Positions 1 through 8,634 of a stretch of 64,000 nt of DNA are shown here, piece by piece. The stretch is from JAGVPT01 sp963827085 (GTDB lineage: Bacteria > Bacteroidota > Ignavibacteria > UBA10030 > UBA8401), in NCBI GenBank assembly GCA_963827085.1, contig CAWGZY010000002.1, positions 248,001 through 312,000 of the forward strand. Direction: 5' to 3'. How positions within the stretch are numbered: the first letter of the stretch is position 1; each line of letters starts with the position of its first letter. Below the pieces are notes generated by a model. It did no database searches and was not told where the DNA came from. It saw only the letters and a program-made list of their open reading frames with translations. Made by a program: the position numbers and the translations under genes.

Positions 1-383
1 TTGACGCTGGTTTTGCCGATAATGAGCCCCTGGCGCTGGGAAGCAATCTCATCACAACGCGCGAATTATTTTTGGAATTGCTTAAAAAACGTCTTACATT
101 TAACGAACCGGATGCAGTGCTGCTTCTTGTTACTGCCCGGGGACGACAAAACGGAGCGGATAAGCGGCTTTCGTACAGGCTTATCGATCTGTTCGATGAA
201 AAAAATGCAATGACCGCAATGATGCGCGCAACATCATATCCAACCTCCATCATTGCGCAAATGATGTTCGACGGAACAATTTCGGAGAGGGGAGTTTTCA
301 CGGCGGAAGAAATTGTTCCCGCGGAACGCGTAATCGCCGAACTGAAAAAAAGAGATGTAAACGTCGAGACACTCTACGACTGA
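1..383 (+). CDS. Saccharopine dehydrogenase-family protein, C-terminal end (5' partial)
   Basis: The frame is open from the first complete codon at position 3 to the stop at 383, so the gene starts before the window. The visible 126 residues include a stretch resembling TSYPTSIIAQMM, followed by an acidic GVFTAEEIVPAE segment. That order matches the C-terminal domain of saccharopine dehydrogenase / lysine 6-dehydrogenase-like oxidoreductases, where the last residues pack against the Rossmann domain. The NAD(P)-binding part lies outside the window, so substrate and direction cannot be judged. yajQ follows after 6 bp, suggesting co-transcription. The internal ATG at 72 is not the real start, because coding similarity continues upstream of it. 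Confidence 0.6.
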   Translation, partial: DAGFADNEPLALGSNLITTRELFLELLKKRLTFNEPDAVLLLVTARGRQNGADKRLSYRLIDLFDEKNAMTAMMRATSYPTSIIAQMMFDGTISERGVFTAEEIVPAERVIAELKKRDVNVETLYD

Positions 384-389
384 CAGCCT

Positions 390-890
390 ATGGCACAACA
401 GAATTCGTTTGATATCGTTTCCGAAGTGAACATGCAGGAAGTCGACAACGCACTCAATCAGGCGCAGAAAGAAGTCGCTCAGCGCTACGACCTGAAAGAT
501 TCCAAGTCGACGATCAATTTTGACCAGAAAGAAAAAATAGTGACTGTCAGTTCGCTCAACGAGTTTACGCTTAAGAGTGTCGTTGATGTCCTCCAGAACA
601 AATTCATCAAACGGGGCATCCATCTCAAGTCGCTGGAATACAGCCCTGTAGAGCAGGCTGCCGGCGGGACGGCGCGGCAAAAAATCACACTGCGGGTCGG
701 AATCGACAAAGAGAATGCGAAGACTCTCGTCAAAATCATCAAAGACTCAAAGCTCAAAGTGCAGGCGCAGATCATGGAAGAGCAGGTACGCGTTTCCGGC
801 AAAGACCGCGACGAGCTTCAGGCCGTCATCGCAAAATTAAAGGCCCTTGACTTTCCACTTCCACTTCAATTCACCAATTACCGGTCATGA
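390..890 (+). CDS. yajQ: YajQ family nucleotide-binding protein (DUF520)
   Basis: The protein has 166 residues, the usual family length, and opens with the family signature NSFDIVSEVNMQEVDNA, followed by QRYDLKDSK. YajQ proteins have two ferredoxin-like (RNA-recognition-like) domains. Some members bind cyclic di-GMP or nucleotides and act as cytoplasmic effectors, but the role in this lineage is not known. The start is ATG 6 bp after the preceding stop. The stop overlaps the ATG of the downstream amidase by 4 bp, so translation is probably coupled. No residue looks missing. The family assignment is secure and the biological role is not. Confidence 0.93.
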   Translation: MAQQNSFDIVSEVNMQEVDNALNQAQKEVAQRYDLKDSKSTINFDQKEKIVTVSSLNEFTLKSVVDVLQNKFIKRGIHLKSLEYSPVEQAAGGTARQKITLRVGIDKENAKTLVKIIKDSKLKVQAQIMEEQVRVSGKDRDELQAVIAKLKALDFPLPLQFTNYRS

Positions 891-2524
891 ACAGAAATAC
901 TTTTCGGCATGTGCTGCTTTGTGTTGTGGGATTGTTCCCTGTGCTGGACGGTTCTCTCGTGTTCGCTCAGCAGCAAGACAGCTCGGAAATTTTTGTCATC
1001 AAAAATCCCGCCGCGTCGAAATATGTCAACGCGGTAACGATAGACAGAGTGCGGTATATTTCACTCCCCGACCTCGTTCACATGTTCGGGTTGAATTATT
1101 TCTACAACTCTGCGACAAAGAAGATGGAAATCAAACTCAGCAGCGCTGAGATAAAACTCACTGCCGAGAACGCATTTGTCGTCGTGACAGATTACGCAAC
1201 GCGAAAGCAAACGCCGCTGCAGCTTCCAGTGCCGACACACAGCATCGGCGATACGCTGTACGCCCCGCTCATCTACTTTCTTCCGATCTTCAATTCGATT
1301 TCCCGGACAGAACTCGCTCTCGACACGGTGCGGGAGATGAGCCTGCCAGGATTTGATTCAACCGGGAATCTGAGGCCTGTCGACATTTCCAGTATTACGA
1401 TGGAAAGCCGGAAGAACGGCTATCTTATCCGCATCCATTCGAGGGTGAAAATAAATGATGCAGACCGGTTTGTGAGCGATAGCAATTGGTTGTACGTCAC
1501 ACTGCCAAATGTCAAAGCCGATACTGCGGCGCTCAACTCCACGACGTTGAATCCTATCGTCGAACAAATGCTCGCTGTCCAATCGCCGACTTCCGTGCAG
1601 ATATCGTTCAAGCTTCGAAAGAAAATATCCACATCGGAAATTGTCCAGGATGAAACAACCAACGATCTGCTTGTTTCCATTCAGACGGCAACGCCGCCAT
1701 CGAAAAAAGAATTAACTGCCGAGCGAAAGCGGCAGAAAGAGGAAGCGGCGCAAGAAGTGAAGCGGCAGGATAACCTTCAAACACAGCTGGATACGCTGCG
1801 TAAAAAATGGAAGCTCGATGTCATCGTGCTCGATGCGGGGCACGGCGGTAACGATCCCGGAACGCTGGGAACCATCGGTACACGCGAAAAGGATATCACA
1901 CTCGGCATCGTGTTAAAGCTCGGCAAATTGATCGAAGAACGCCTTCCCGATGTGAAGGTGGTGTATACGCGCAAGACCGACCGATTTATAGAGCTGTACC
2001 GGCGAGGCCAAATCGCGAACGAAAACCAGGGAAAATTATTCATCAGCATTCACTGCAATGCAATGGAGCGCAAACCGTCGGCGACAAACGGCTTTGAAAT
2101 TTATTTGCTGCGCCCCGGCAAAACAGAAGACGCCATCAAAATAGCTCAAAAAGAAAACGCTGTCGTGCAATTGGAGAAGGATTACCAGGACAGGTACCAG
2201 GACATCACAGAAGAGAATTTTATCATTCTAACGATGGCCCAGAGCGCGTATGTCCGTCAAAGCGAACAATTCGCTTCGTTCCTTGAGCAGGAGATGGACA
2301 AGAAATTGTCGCCCGCCGGCCACGGAGTAAAACAGGCGGGCTTTTACGTGCTTGTCGGCGCGTCGATGCCAAATGTCCTCATTGAAACCGGCTATCTCTC
2401 TAACCGGAAAGATGAAATGTTCCTGCGCAGTCCCAGCGGGCAGCAAGTAGTGGCAGAATCGATCCTCGATGCGCTGCAGATTTACAAGACGGAGTACGAG
2501 AAGACATTGAAGGAAGGAAGCTGA
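887..2524 (+). CDS. N-acetylmuramoyl-L-alanine amidase (Amidase_3) with AMIN-like N-terminal region
   Basis: The 545-residue exported hydrolase cleaves the amide bond between MurNAc and the stem peptide of peptidoglycan. A signal peptide covers about residues 1-27. Next come a stalk domain resembling the copper amine oxidase N-terminal fold (about 35-105), an AMIN-like beta region (about 150-275), a charged linker (about 280-305) and the Amidase_3 catalytic domain (about 312-530). Expected zinc ligands are visible: H319 in DAGHGG, the Glu in REKD near 334, and H389 in SIHCN. The catalytic Glu is E500 in IETGYLSN. The gene overlaps yajQ by 4 bp. The domain order suggests septal or periplasmic wall remodelling. 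Confidence 0.9.
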   Translation: MNRNTFRHVLLCVVGLFPVLDGSLVFAQQQDSSEIFVIKNPAASKYVNAVTIDRVRYISLPDLVHMFGLNYFYNSATKKMEIKLSSAEIKLTAENAFVVVTDYATRKQTPLQLPVPTHSIGDTLYAPLIYFLPIFNSISRTELALDTVREMSLPGFDSTGNLRPVDISSITMESRKNGYLIRIHSRVKINDADRFVSDSNWLYVTLPNVKADTAALNSTTLNPIVEQMLAVQSPTSVQISFKLRKKISTSEIVQDETTNDLLVSIQTATPPSKKELTAERKRQKEEAAQEVKRQDNLQTQLDTLRKKWKLDVIVLDAGHGGNDPGTLGTIGTREKDITLGIVLKLGKLIEERLPDVKVVYTRKTDRFIELYRRGQIANENQGKLFISIHCNAMERKPSATNGFEIYLLRPGKTEDAIKIAQKENAVVQLEKDYQDRYQDITEENFIILTMAQSAYVRQSEQFASFLEQEMDKKLSPAGHGVKQAGFYVLVGASMPNVLIETGYLSNRKDEMFLRSPSGQQVVAESILDALQIYKTEYEKTLKEGS

Positions 2525-2559
2525 CAATAGCCGTTGGATTGCTTATAGCAACCCGATAA

Positions 2560-2790
2560 CTCCGTATATTCATCCCAAAACTTTCCTTCGCGGCGATCTC
2601 TTTCAGCAGCGGACAAATGCGGTATCGTTCCTCCCCCAGATCGGCATGCAACGCCTCGAGCACTGCATACACCTGCTTAAAACCAATCCTCTCTCTCGCT
2701 CAATCGGACCCAAAGGATAATTCACCCCGTGCCTCATCGCTGTGTCAATGTCTTAAAGCGAGGTATCACTTCTTAAATCATCCCGTTATT
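2560..2790 (-). pseudogene. Remnant of a 3-hydroxyacyl-CoA dehydrogenase C-terminal domain
   Basis: On the minus strand from about 2752 to 2570 the translation contains DIDTAMRHGVNYPLGP, then RIGFKQVYAVLEALHADLGE and RYRICPLLKEIAAK. This is the recognisable second helical domain of 3-hydroxybutyryl/3-hydroxyacyl-CoA dehydrogenases. A TAA stop lies directly before DIDTAM, upstream residues are spread over two frames with further stops, and no NAD-binding domain is present. Similarity ends near 2565, next to the amidase stop. It is therefore a dead fragment, probably left by a deletion. A living enoyl-CoA hydratase gene 4.5 kb away belongs to the same beta-oxidation chemistry. Confidence 0.75.
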
Positions 2791-2851
2791 GCTTCATAGA
2801 AAAGTCAGGGTGACGCTTGCTGAGTATTTTGTTGAGAGGATTTCGTTCCAT

Positions 2852-2880
2852 TTGACTTGGGTGAGTTACTGTTGAATAAA
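2852..2880 (+). promoter_or_regulatory. Possible sigma-70 promoter for the sugar dehydrogenase gene
   Basis: TTGACT at 2852-2857 and AATAAA at 2875-2880 are separated by 17 bp, about 100 bp upstream of the next gene. The -35 matches the consensus at 5 of 6 positions and the -10 at 4 of 6. A small hairpin (CCTGTTGC, loop, GCAACGGG) lies in the predicted leader at about 2931-2951. The assignment rests on pattern only. Confidence 0.3.
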
Positions 2881-2978
2881 GGCGTTTTTTTTCTTAGTAT
2901 TCTCACGTGAGCCAACGGCGGCTTTGATCTCCTGTTGCTTTATGCAACGGGACAACTAACTTTGAGGAGGAGGATGGT

Positions 2979-4250
2979 ATGAAAAATTTCTTTGTTTTTG
3001 CCCGGAAAGCATTGACTTCAGGCCTGTTGTTCATTTTTGTCTGTTGTCGGGCGCAAGAATTGCCGGCGACGGTACACATGACGCCGGTGAAGGAGGCAAA
3101 ACTTGTTCCTGTAAAGCTTATTGTGCCGGAGAAATTCAAGAGAATGATCAAAGATGACCTTGTTCTCAATGTCCCCGAAGGATATACGGCAAAAGTATTT
3201 TACACGGGAGGATTAAGCAAGGCGCGCTTTTTCGCCTGGGGTCCCGACAGTGTGTTGTACGTCGCAAACAAAAACAGCGGAGAAATCTTTGCAATGCCGG
3301 ATCGGGACCACGATGGTGTTGCGGACACAGCGATCGTCGCCGCTTCAGGATTTCATCTTTCGCACGACCTGCAATTCTATCAAGGGGCAATGTACGTAGC
3401 CGAAGAGCGGCGGATAATACAATGCACTGACGAAAACGGCGACGGCATTTACGAAACCAAAAAAGTCTTTATCGATGAAATCGGGAAGGGGGCACGCCAG
3501 CCCACAGGCGGGCATGACACACGCACAATCGTTTTTGATCCCGATCGTAAAAAAATGTATCTCTCCATCGGCTCGTCCTGCAACGTCTGCCGCGAAGATT
3601 TCCGGGCGATCATCGAAGAATACAACGATGACGGCACAGGCCGCCGCACGTTCGCTACCGGCATCCGCAATGCCGTAGGCATGACGCTGCACAATGGCCG
3701 CTTGTGGGCGACGAACAATGGAAGCGACTGGGAAGGAAATGATATTCCTCCAGAGTGGATCGGTGTTGTACGCGACGGGGGATTCTACGGCCACCCGTTC
3801 GCCTACGCAGACGGCATTTATTTCGATTTCAACGCACACGATGAATACCGCGCACTGCTTCCGCTGACAGAAAAAGACAGTGCACTCGTACGCTCGATGA
3901 AACCACCGGCAGCTCTTGTTCAGGCACACTCGGCACCGATGGCGATTCAGTTTTCAAATCCTTCTTTCCCGCCGCAATTTCAGAACGGAGCGTTTGTAGT
4001 ATTCCGCGGCTCCTGGAACCGCACAATCCCGACAGGATATAAACTCGTCTTTTTGAAATTCAAAAACGATGAGGACACAACGGCGGAATATGTTACCGAC
4101 GTGGTGACGGGGTTTCAACCGACGGGATCGGTCTCCCAGAAAACCGTTTGGGGACGCCCTGTTGGAGTGGCAACCGACTTGCGTGGAAATATCTACCTGA
4201 GTTCAGACGACATAACGCAGTTCATTGCAATTATTTCGCCTCCCCGGTGA
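2979..4250 (+). CDS. PQQ-dependent sugar dehydrogenase / sorbosone dehydrogenase-like beta-propeller
   Basis: The 423-residue exported protein has an N-terminal hydrophobic signal (about 1-25, containing VCC, possibly but not clearly a lipobox). The body is a six-bladed propeller of the soluble glucose / L-sorbosone dehydrogenase type. Visible features are GFHLSHDLQF, a GGHDTRTI segment with the likely catalytic His, GIRNAVGM, and two acidic DxDxDG-like loops (DRDHDGVAD, DENGDGIYE) typical of calcium sites. The start ATG has a strong ribosome site (GAGGAGG, 8 bp upstream). The gene stands alone and ends at a bidirectional terminator. Substrate and cofactor cannot be fixed from sequence alone. 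Confidence 0.75.
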   Translation: MKNFFVFARKALTSGLLFIFVCCRAQELPATVHMTPVKEAKLVPVKLIVPEKFKRMIKDDLVLNVPEGYTAKVFYTGGLSKARFFAWGPDSVLYVANKNSGEIFAMPDRDHDGVADTAIVAASGFHLSHDLQFYQGAMYVAEERRIIQCTDENGDGIYETKKVFIDEIGKGARQPTGGHDTRTIVFDPDRKKMYLSIGSSCNVCREDFRAIIEEYNDDGTGRRTFATGIRNAVGMTLHNGRLWATNNGSDWEGNDIPPEWIGVVRDGGFYGHPFAYADGIYFDFNAHDEYRALLPLTEKDSALVRSMKPPAALVQAHSAPMAIQFSNPSFPPQFQNGAFVVFRGSWNRTIPTGYKLVFLKFKNDEDTTAEYVTDVVTGFQPTGSVSQKTVWGRPVGVATDLRGNIYLSSDDITQFIAIISPPR

Positions 4251-4306
4251 ACAGAAAAGCGCTTCTCCTCTCCAATCGCCGTCTATTTCGAGAAATTCCC
4301 TTCAAC

Positions 4307-4343
4307 AAAAAAGGCTCCGGTTCAAACAACCGGAGCCTTTTTT
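4307..4343. terminator. Bidirectional rho-independent terminator
   Basis: A-tract, GGCTCCGG stem, nine-base loop, CCGGAGCC and T-tract lie between two convergent genes (ending at 4250 on plus and 4361 on minus). The A-run on one side and T-run on the other let it work in both directions. Confidence 0.9.
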
Positions 4344-4360
4344 TATTTCATGATCAGAAA

Positions 4361-6223
4361 TTAGAACGTCTTGCTGTTCGCCGTTTGATCAATGCTATTT
4401 CCGGCGAGGTCTGTCACATTGCTGCTTACAAAAACTACATAACCAACCGGCAACGCCGCGCTCGTTGTCACTCCCAATTGAACGACATAGGCGCCGGCAA
4501 CGTTTCCAAGATAGTTCGCACTGTTAACGGCGAACACAACGCCGCTTGTGTTTCCAAACGAGTAATTCCCTATGGTTTCAGCCGTGGAGATAGTGAGGGG
4601 TTCCGTAAAATTCAGGGTGTATGTCCATGAATTTGTTCCACCCGCTGCGGCAACGCTGGAACTGAGCAAAAGTCGCGGTTTCACAGCGTCTGTTACCGTG
4701 ATGATGTTGCTCGATGCGCCTTCGACGAGATCCATGCTCACTCCACGAACGAGGTACTGGACCGATACCGATCTCAATGGGTTGGCAGCACCCGAGGGAT
4801 AAACAAGCGACCCGGTGTTGGCGCTAAACTGAACTCCATCGAAATCTGCTTGAAGGAGCTGGAACGATCCCCCATCAACGCTCCAGTAAATATTATAGCT
4901 GCGTGCGGTAGCGTCGTAATTCCACTCAAGCCCAACGGTGCCGCCGCCGAAATCGAGGTTGGTGAAAAGCCCGGCGATGAGTCTTCGTGTCATTACGGGC
5001 GCTGCGGGCACCGGCGATCCACCGTTCGTTGAAAATTGCAAAATCTCGAAATCTCCGGTGATATTTGGATTGTTGACAACTACCAAGTTTGCGTTGTCGG
5101 TTAGATTACCGGAATTGAACGCTGCTGTCAGATCCACGGAATATCTCGCCGACCCTACAATCCCTTGAGGTGTAATGATCAACTGCGTGAAACCGGCATT
5201 CCACTGCGCTGAAAATGTAATCGCTGTCGCAGATTTCTTTAATCCCAGATAGGTGACCTTGATATCGTCAATGATTGTTTTGCTGCCGGGAGGTAAATCA
5301 GTCCGCGTGTAGGCTTTTTGTTTGATCGGTTCAGAGAACGTGTAGACCACCTGGAGATTTGCAGGAGAAACATCGGAATTATTCTCCGGAGTAAGAGCGA
5401 TAACAAACGGATTGACGTTAGCGACCGGTGTTATCATAAGCCTTTCCGCGGTAACAGTGGAACGGAGTGAATCGCTGGTAACGTTTGCCGGGAGGGTAAA
5501 AGCAGCCAATGTACCCGCGAGCGAGCCATCGCTGCTTCGCGATTGGAGGCTGACCGTTAATCCATTGTCAACGGCTGAAAAAAGATATCCGCCTGAAGCG
5601 GAGGTCGTCGTCTGCCCGATCAAAACATTCGGAAATACGGTAGCATCGTACAGCATCACTGTTGCGTTAGCGACCGGCTGCTGATTTTGGTCGACGACCT
5701 GTCCGGCCACTGTTGTATTGAGATAGGAAATCCGAAGAAGAGCGCTTCCTACCATGTCGCTCACGGGGAGTGTGCCCCCAAGCAGGGCGAGTGAATCGTT
5801 CGAAGCAAGCGAGGTGAACGTAATAGTGACATTATCATAGTAATAGTTTCTGTATTTCTTACTGGGGTCCGTTTGTCCGGTGTTATACGCCACAAGCGAC
5901 ACAGTGAGCGTGTATGTGCCTGAAAAAACGGCTGTCCCGTTGACAATCTGATATTGTCCGACCGGAACATTAGCAAATGAATACGCTCCTGCTGCGTCGG
6001 AGGTAGCCGATTGCACGCCGCCGTCGTATCCAACAGAAATAACGGCACCCTGAACCGGCATATTGGTAATTCTATTCACGATTAAACCGGTGATGGTTCC
6101 CTTAGGCTGGTACGTCGATAGTGCTTGCGGCTCAATCGGCGTAGAAGAATTTTGTTTGCACCCGGCTATTAATACTACGATACACGCAATGCAAATTCTG
6201 AGCAATACGGATTGTCGGATCAT
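4361..6223 (-). CDS. Lipoprotein with carboxypeptidase-regulatory-like repeats and Ig-like domains
   Basis: The 620-residue protein begins with a lipoprotein signal (LIAGC, lipidated Cys at about 22). Two carboxypeptidase-regulatory-like beta-sandwich modules follow: about 43-110 (TITGLIVNRITNMPVQGA) and about 170-240 (AGQVVDQNQQPVANATV). Next is an SbsA-like Ig module (ALTPENNSDVSPANL, then VYTFSEPI) and a C-terminal Ig-like region with another TLNFTEPL segment. Such proteins are cell-surface or periplasmic structural or binding proteins in Bacteroidota relatives. No enzymatic motif is seen. The start ATG is preceded by a GGGAG site. The barrel-protein gene upstream on the same strand may be co-transcribed. 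Confidence 0.7.
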   Translation of the reverse strand: MIRQSVLLRICIACIVVLIAGCKQNSSTPIEPQALSTYQPKGTITGLIVNRITNMPVQGAVISVGYDGGVQSATSDAAGAYSFANVPVGQYQIVNGTAVFSGTYTLTVSLVAYNTGQTDPSKKYRNYYYDNVTITFTSLASNDSLALLGGTLPVSDMVGSALLRISYLNTTVAGQVVDQNQQPVANATVMLYDATVFPNVLIGQTTTSASGGYLFSAVDNGLTVSLQSRSSDGSLAGTLAAFTLPANVTSDSLRSTVTAERLMITPVANVNPFVIALTPENNSDVSPANLQVVYTFSEPIKQKAYTRTDLPPGSKTIIDDIKVTYLGLKKSATAITFSAQWNAGFTQLIITPQGIVGSARYSVDLTAAFNSGNLTDNANLVVVNNPNITGDFEILQFSTNGGSPVPAAPVMTRRLIAGLFTNLDFGGGTVGLEWNYDATARSYNIYWSVDGGSFQLLQADFDGVQFSANTGSLVYPSGAANPLRSVSVQYLVRGVSMDLVEGASSNIITVTDAVKPRLLLSSSVAAAGGTNSWTYTLNFTEPLTISTAETIGNYSFGNTSGVVFAVNSANYLGNVAGAYVVQLGVTTSAALPVGYVVFVSSNVTDLAGNSIDQTANSKTF

Positions 6224-6277
6224 AATACTCTCCCTTCGAAAACATGTAGTGGAAAAAATTGAATCAATAAAACAAAT

Positions 6278-6952
6278 TTAAAAAACGATCGGAATACCGA
6301 TCTGAATACCTCCTGTGATTCCCTTCATAGTAAAATCGAGGTCTGCCCGCGTCGGTGAGACCGTCGCAGCATATATGTACCTTCCCTCCAAAGCAAGCGA
6401 GACGCCCGAAGACGTAAAGAATTCTATTCCAATCATCCCGTGGAGCTGCGCCAATTGTGCATTAACCTGCGCGACACCTGGAAGTGCAATGTAGGTACGC
6501 TGAGTATTCAACCAGAGATACCCCAATCCTCCGCCTCCATAAATGGAAAGCATCTGCATCGGTATCCTCAGGATATACGATCCACCGCTGTAATACAATT
6601 GCATAAAATTGGTGGAGTTCCCTTTGGCGGCTTTCCAAACGCTTCCGCCGAATTCACCCTGGATGGATTGTCCGATCGTAGGGGTATACCGCACGCCGGC
6701 CATAACAAAATAATAATTTTTGAAATCACTCCCAGCCGGCAACGAATAATTCTTTTCGATTGACTGATAGATCGTGTTAACGTCTGCAAAGTTTTGTCCA
6801 AAATAGTCTCCAGCGATAAACACCGTTACCGGAGCATCCCCGGGCTTTGGCTGGATGATGGGGGTTTGTTTTTGTTGAACTTGCGCAAACAAGGCTGGGA
6901 CAAAGAGAAAAAGAACCAAAAGCAAAACTGTCAGTGAAATGAATTTCTTCAT
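6278..6952 (-). CDS. Outer-membrane beta-barrel protein (hypothetical)
   Basis: The 224-residue exported protein has a signal peptide MKKFISLTVLLLVLFLFVPA with cleavage after LFAQ. It is rich in alternating aromatic and hydrophobic beta-strands and ends in a terminal Phe (IGIPIVF), the usual outer-membrane insertion signal. A start at 6952 is chosen because AGGAGGG lies 8 bp upstream. An in-frame ATG seven codons earlier lacks such a site and would lengthen the signal awkwardly. It lies 54 bp upstream of the lipoprotein gene and may share its transcript. No specific family is recognised; it resembles small eight-stranded barrels. Confidence 0.65.
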   Translation of the reverse strand: MKKFISLTVLLLVLFLFVPALFAQVQQKQTPIIQPKPGDAPVTVFIAGDYFGQNFADVNTIYQSIEKNYSLPAGSDFKNYYFVMAGVRYTPTIGQSIQGEFGGSVWKAAKGNSTNFMQLYYSGGSYILRIPMQMLSIYGGGGLGYLWLNTQRTYIALPGVAQVNAQLAQLHGMIGIEFFTSSGVSLALEGRYIYAATVSPTRADLDFTMKGITGGIQIGIPIVF

Positions 6953-6973
6953 GGACGGGTCCCTCCTAAGCAT

Positions 6974-7289
6974 TGGTCGGTCGAGTTTGTATCGTGGCGT
7001 AAACTTTACGAAAAAAAATCAATACTATCAACAAGATGCTATTCTTCAGGCTTTAGAGTTGATCTAAGTCACACTATTATTTCCGCGGAATTTAGCAGAA
7101 ACGAGAGGAATCCAGCTGTACTACCGTCGGTTAGTGAAAAACACTTTTATGAGCCACTACGTCACGAAGGCACGAAATAATTTTATGCAAATCGCTTTCT
7201 CAAACGTCGATAATATTGACGACAATAGTTTTTTACTTTAATTTCTTAATGTCGTAGAGGCAAGCTGTATGGACTTTTTCATCATGCTG
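6974..7289. other. Gene-free stretch with a repeat fragment
   Basis: No coding signal is seen on either strand. The segment at about 7153-7179 (GCCACTACGTCACGAAGGCA) resembles part of the GCCACGAAG-type repeat found at 19.1, 22.7 and 39.9 kb and is probably a decayed copy. Confidence 0.5.
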
Positions 7290-8063
7290 CTATTTCCCTT
7301 TCCATTCCGCCTTTCTTTTCTCTACAAATGCTTTCATTCCCTCTTTCTGGTCGTCGCTCGCAAAAAGCATGTAGAAATTTTTCCGTTCGAATTCGAGTCC
7401 TCCTTCAATTGTCGTATCGAAGGATTTCAAAACCGCTTCCTTTGCCAAGCGAACAGCGACAGGCGGTTTCGCGGCAATGGCTTTAGCAAGATTCTTTGCT
7501 TCGTCCATAAGATATTCATTCGGGACCACTTTGACAACAAGCCCCCATTGCTTCGCTTCTTCGGCAGTAATCATCGAACCGGTGAGCACCATTTCCATCG
7601 CTTTGTATTTGCCGACCGCGCGGGTGAGGCGCTGCGTGCCTCCCGCTCCGGGAATAACGCCGAGGTTGATTTCCGGCTGGCCGAATTTCGCCGATTCGGA
7701 TGCAATAATGATGTCGCATGTCATCGCAAGCTCGCAGCCGCCGCCGAGTGCAAATCCGCTGACGGCAGCGATGATCGGCTTTTTTATTTTGCGAATGCGG
7801 TCCCATCGCGCAAACTGGTCGCGCTGCAGCATTTCCATCGCCGACGCATCCGCCATTTCCTTGATGTCGGCACCCGCAGCAAACGCCTTCTCGCTGCCGG
7901 TAATGATGATGCAAAGGATGCCGCTCTCCTTGTCCAGCTCTTCAAGTGTTGAAACCAACTCCTCCATTAGTTTCATATTGATTGCATTCAGCACATCGGG
8001 CCGGTTTAACCGTATCAAGGCATAGCCCGGTTCCTTTGTCAGAATGATCGTGGTGAGATTCAT
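7290..8063 (-). CDS. Enoyl-CoA hydratase / crotonase family protein
   Basis: The 257-residue protein has the full length of a monofunctional crotonase. It would hydrate trans-2-enoyl-CoA to 3-hydroxyacyl-CoA in fatty-acid or butanoate metabolism. Seen directly are the oxyanion-hole segments AFAAGADIKEM (60-70) and ALGGGCELAM (105-114), and both catalytic glutamates at E111 and E131 (in PEINLGVIPGAGG). These make hydratase activity likely rather than another crotonase reaction. It is an apparent single gene. The nearby dehydrogenase remnant at 2.6 kb may have served the same pathway. Confidence 0.85.
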   Translation of the reverse strand: MNLTTIILTKEPGYALIRLNRPDVLNAINMKLMEELVSTLEELDKESGILCIIITGSEKAFAAGADIKEMADASAMEMLQRDQFARWDRIRKIKKPIIAAVSGFALGGGCELAMTCDIIIASESAKFGQPEINLGVIPGAGGTQRLTRAVGKYKAMEMVLTGSMITAEEAKQWGLVVKVVPNEYLMDEAKNLAKAIAAKPPVAVRLAKEAVLKSFDTTIEGGLEFERKNFYMLFASDDQKEGMKAFVEKRKAEWKGK

Positions 8064-8193
8064 AAAAGTCTCGCAGGTTATTTTGAGTATGAGGTGAACG
8101 TGCTCTGGACTGGCATCGCCTGAAAGCCGCTTTCAGCGGACGAACCTTTCCTATTTGCATCATTCCTTTTTCACTGAATGGAGTTTTCTAGAG

Positions 8194-8523
8194 TCAATCC
8201 TCAAACGATTTGATATTTTCCCGCGACGCCACATCGGCGTACATCAACGTCGCATACTTTGCGGCGAAACCCATGAGATCTTTCCCGGCAGCCCGGCCTG
8301 CGGGCGATGCAAGAGCTGCATCGAGAGCATCTTTCGTATCGAAATACATTTCACACATTAAATGTTCGGGCGTCTCGCCGATCGCCGAGCCCGTAATCTT
8401 CGAGAGTTCCAGCTGCCGCAGACCTGGAAGTTTTTTCACTAAAGGAATATGAACCTCGTTATAATGCTTGTCAAAGGCGGAAACGTCGTCCGGCTTCTTG
8501 TAGAGGGCAATAAGTTTTACCAT
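8194..8523 (-). CDS. EthD family protein
   Basis: The 109-residue protein has the dimeric alpha-beta barrel pattern of the EthD family: MVKLIALYKKP, then FDKHYNEVHIPLVKKLPGL with the conserved His-Ile/Val-Pro-Leu, then a C-terminal PAGRAAGKDLMGFA helix. EthD was first noted in ether-degrading gene clusters, but most members have no proven function. A start at 8523 is preferred over the in-frame ATG at 8541 because AAGGA lies just upstream and the family begins with MVKL-type sequence. It is not tightly linked to its neighbours. Confidence 0.75.
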   Translation of the reverse strand: MVKLIALYKKPDDVSAFDKHYNEVHIPLVKKLPGLRQLELSKITGSAIGETPEHLMCEMYFDTKDALDAALASPAGRAAGKDLMGFAAKYATLMYADVASRENIKSFED

Positions 8524-8634
8524 GAAGTTCCTTATTCTCAATTGATATGCGGCGACGGCGTAATATAGGCGAAGCAGGCGGGAAAATCAATTACCATACC
8601 GCAGATTGAATTTTCCCGCCATTTTTTCTATACT

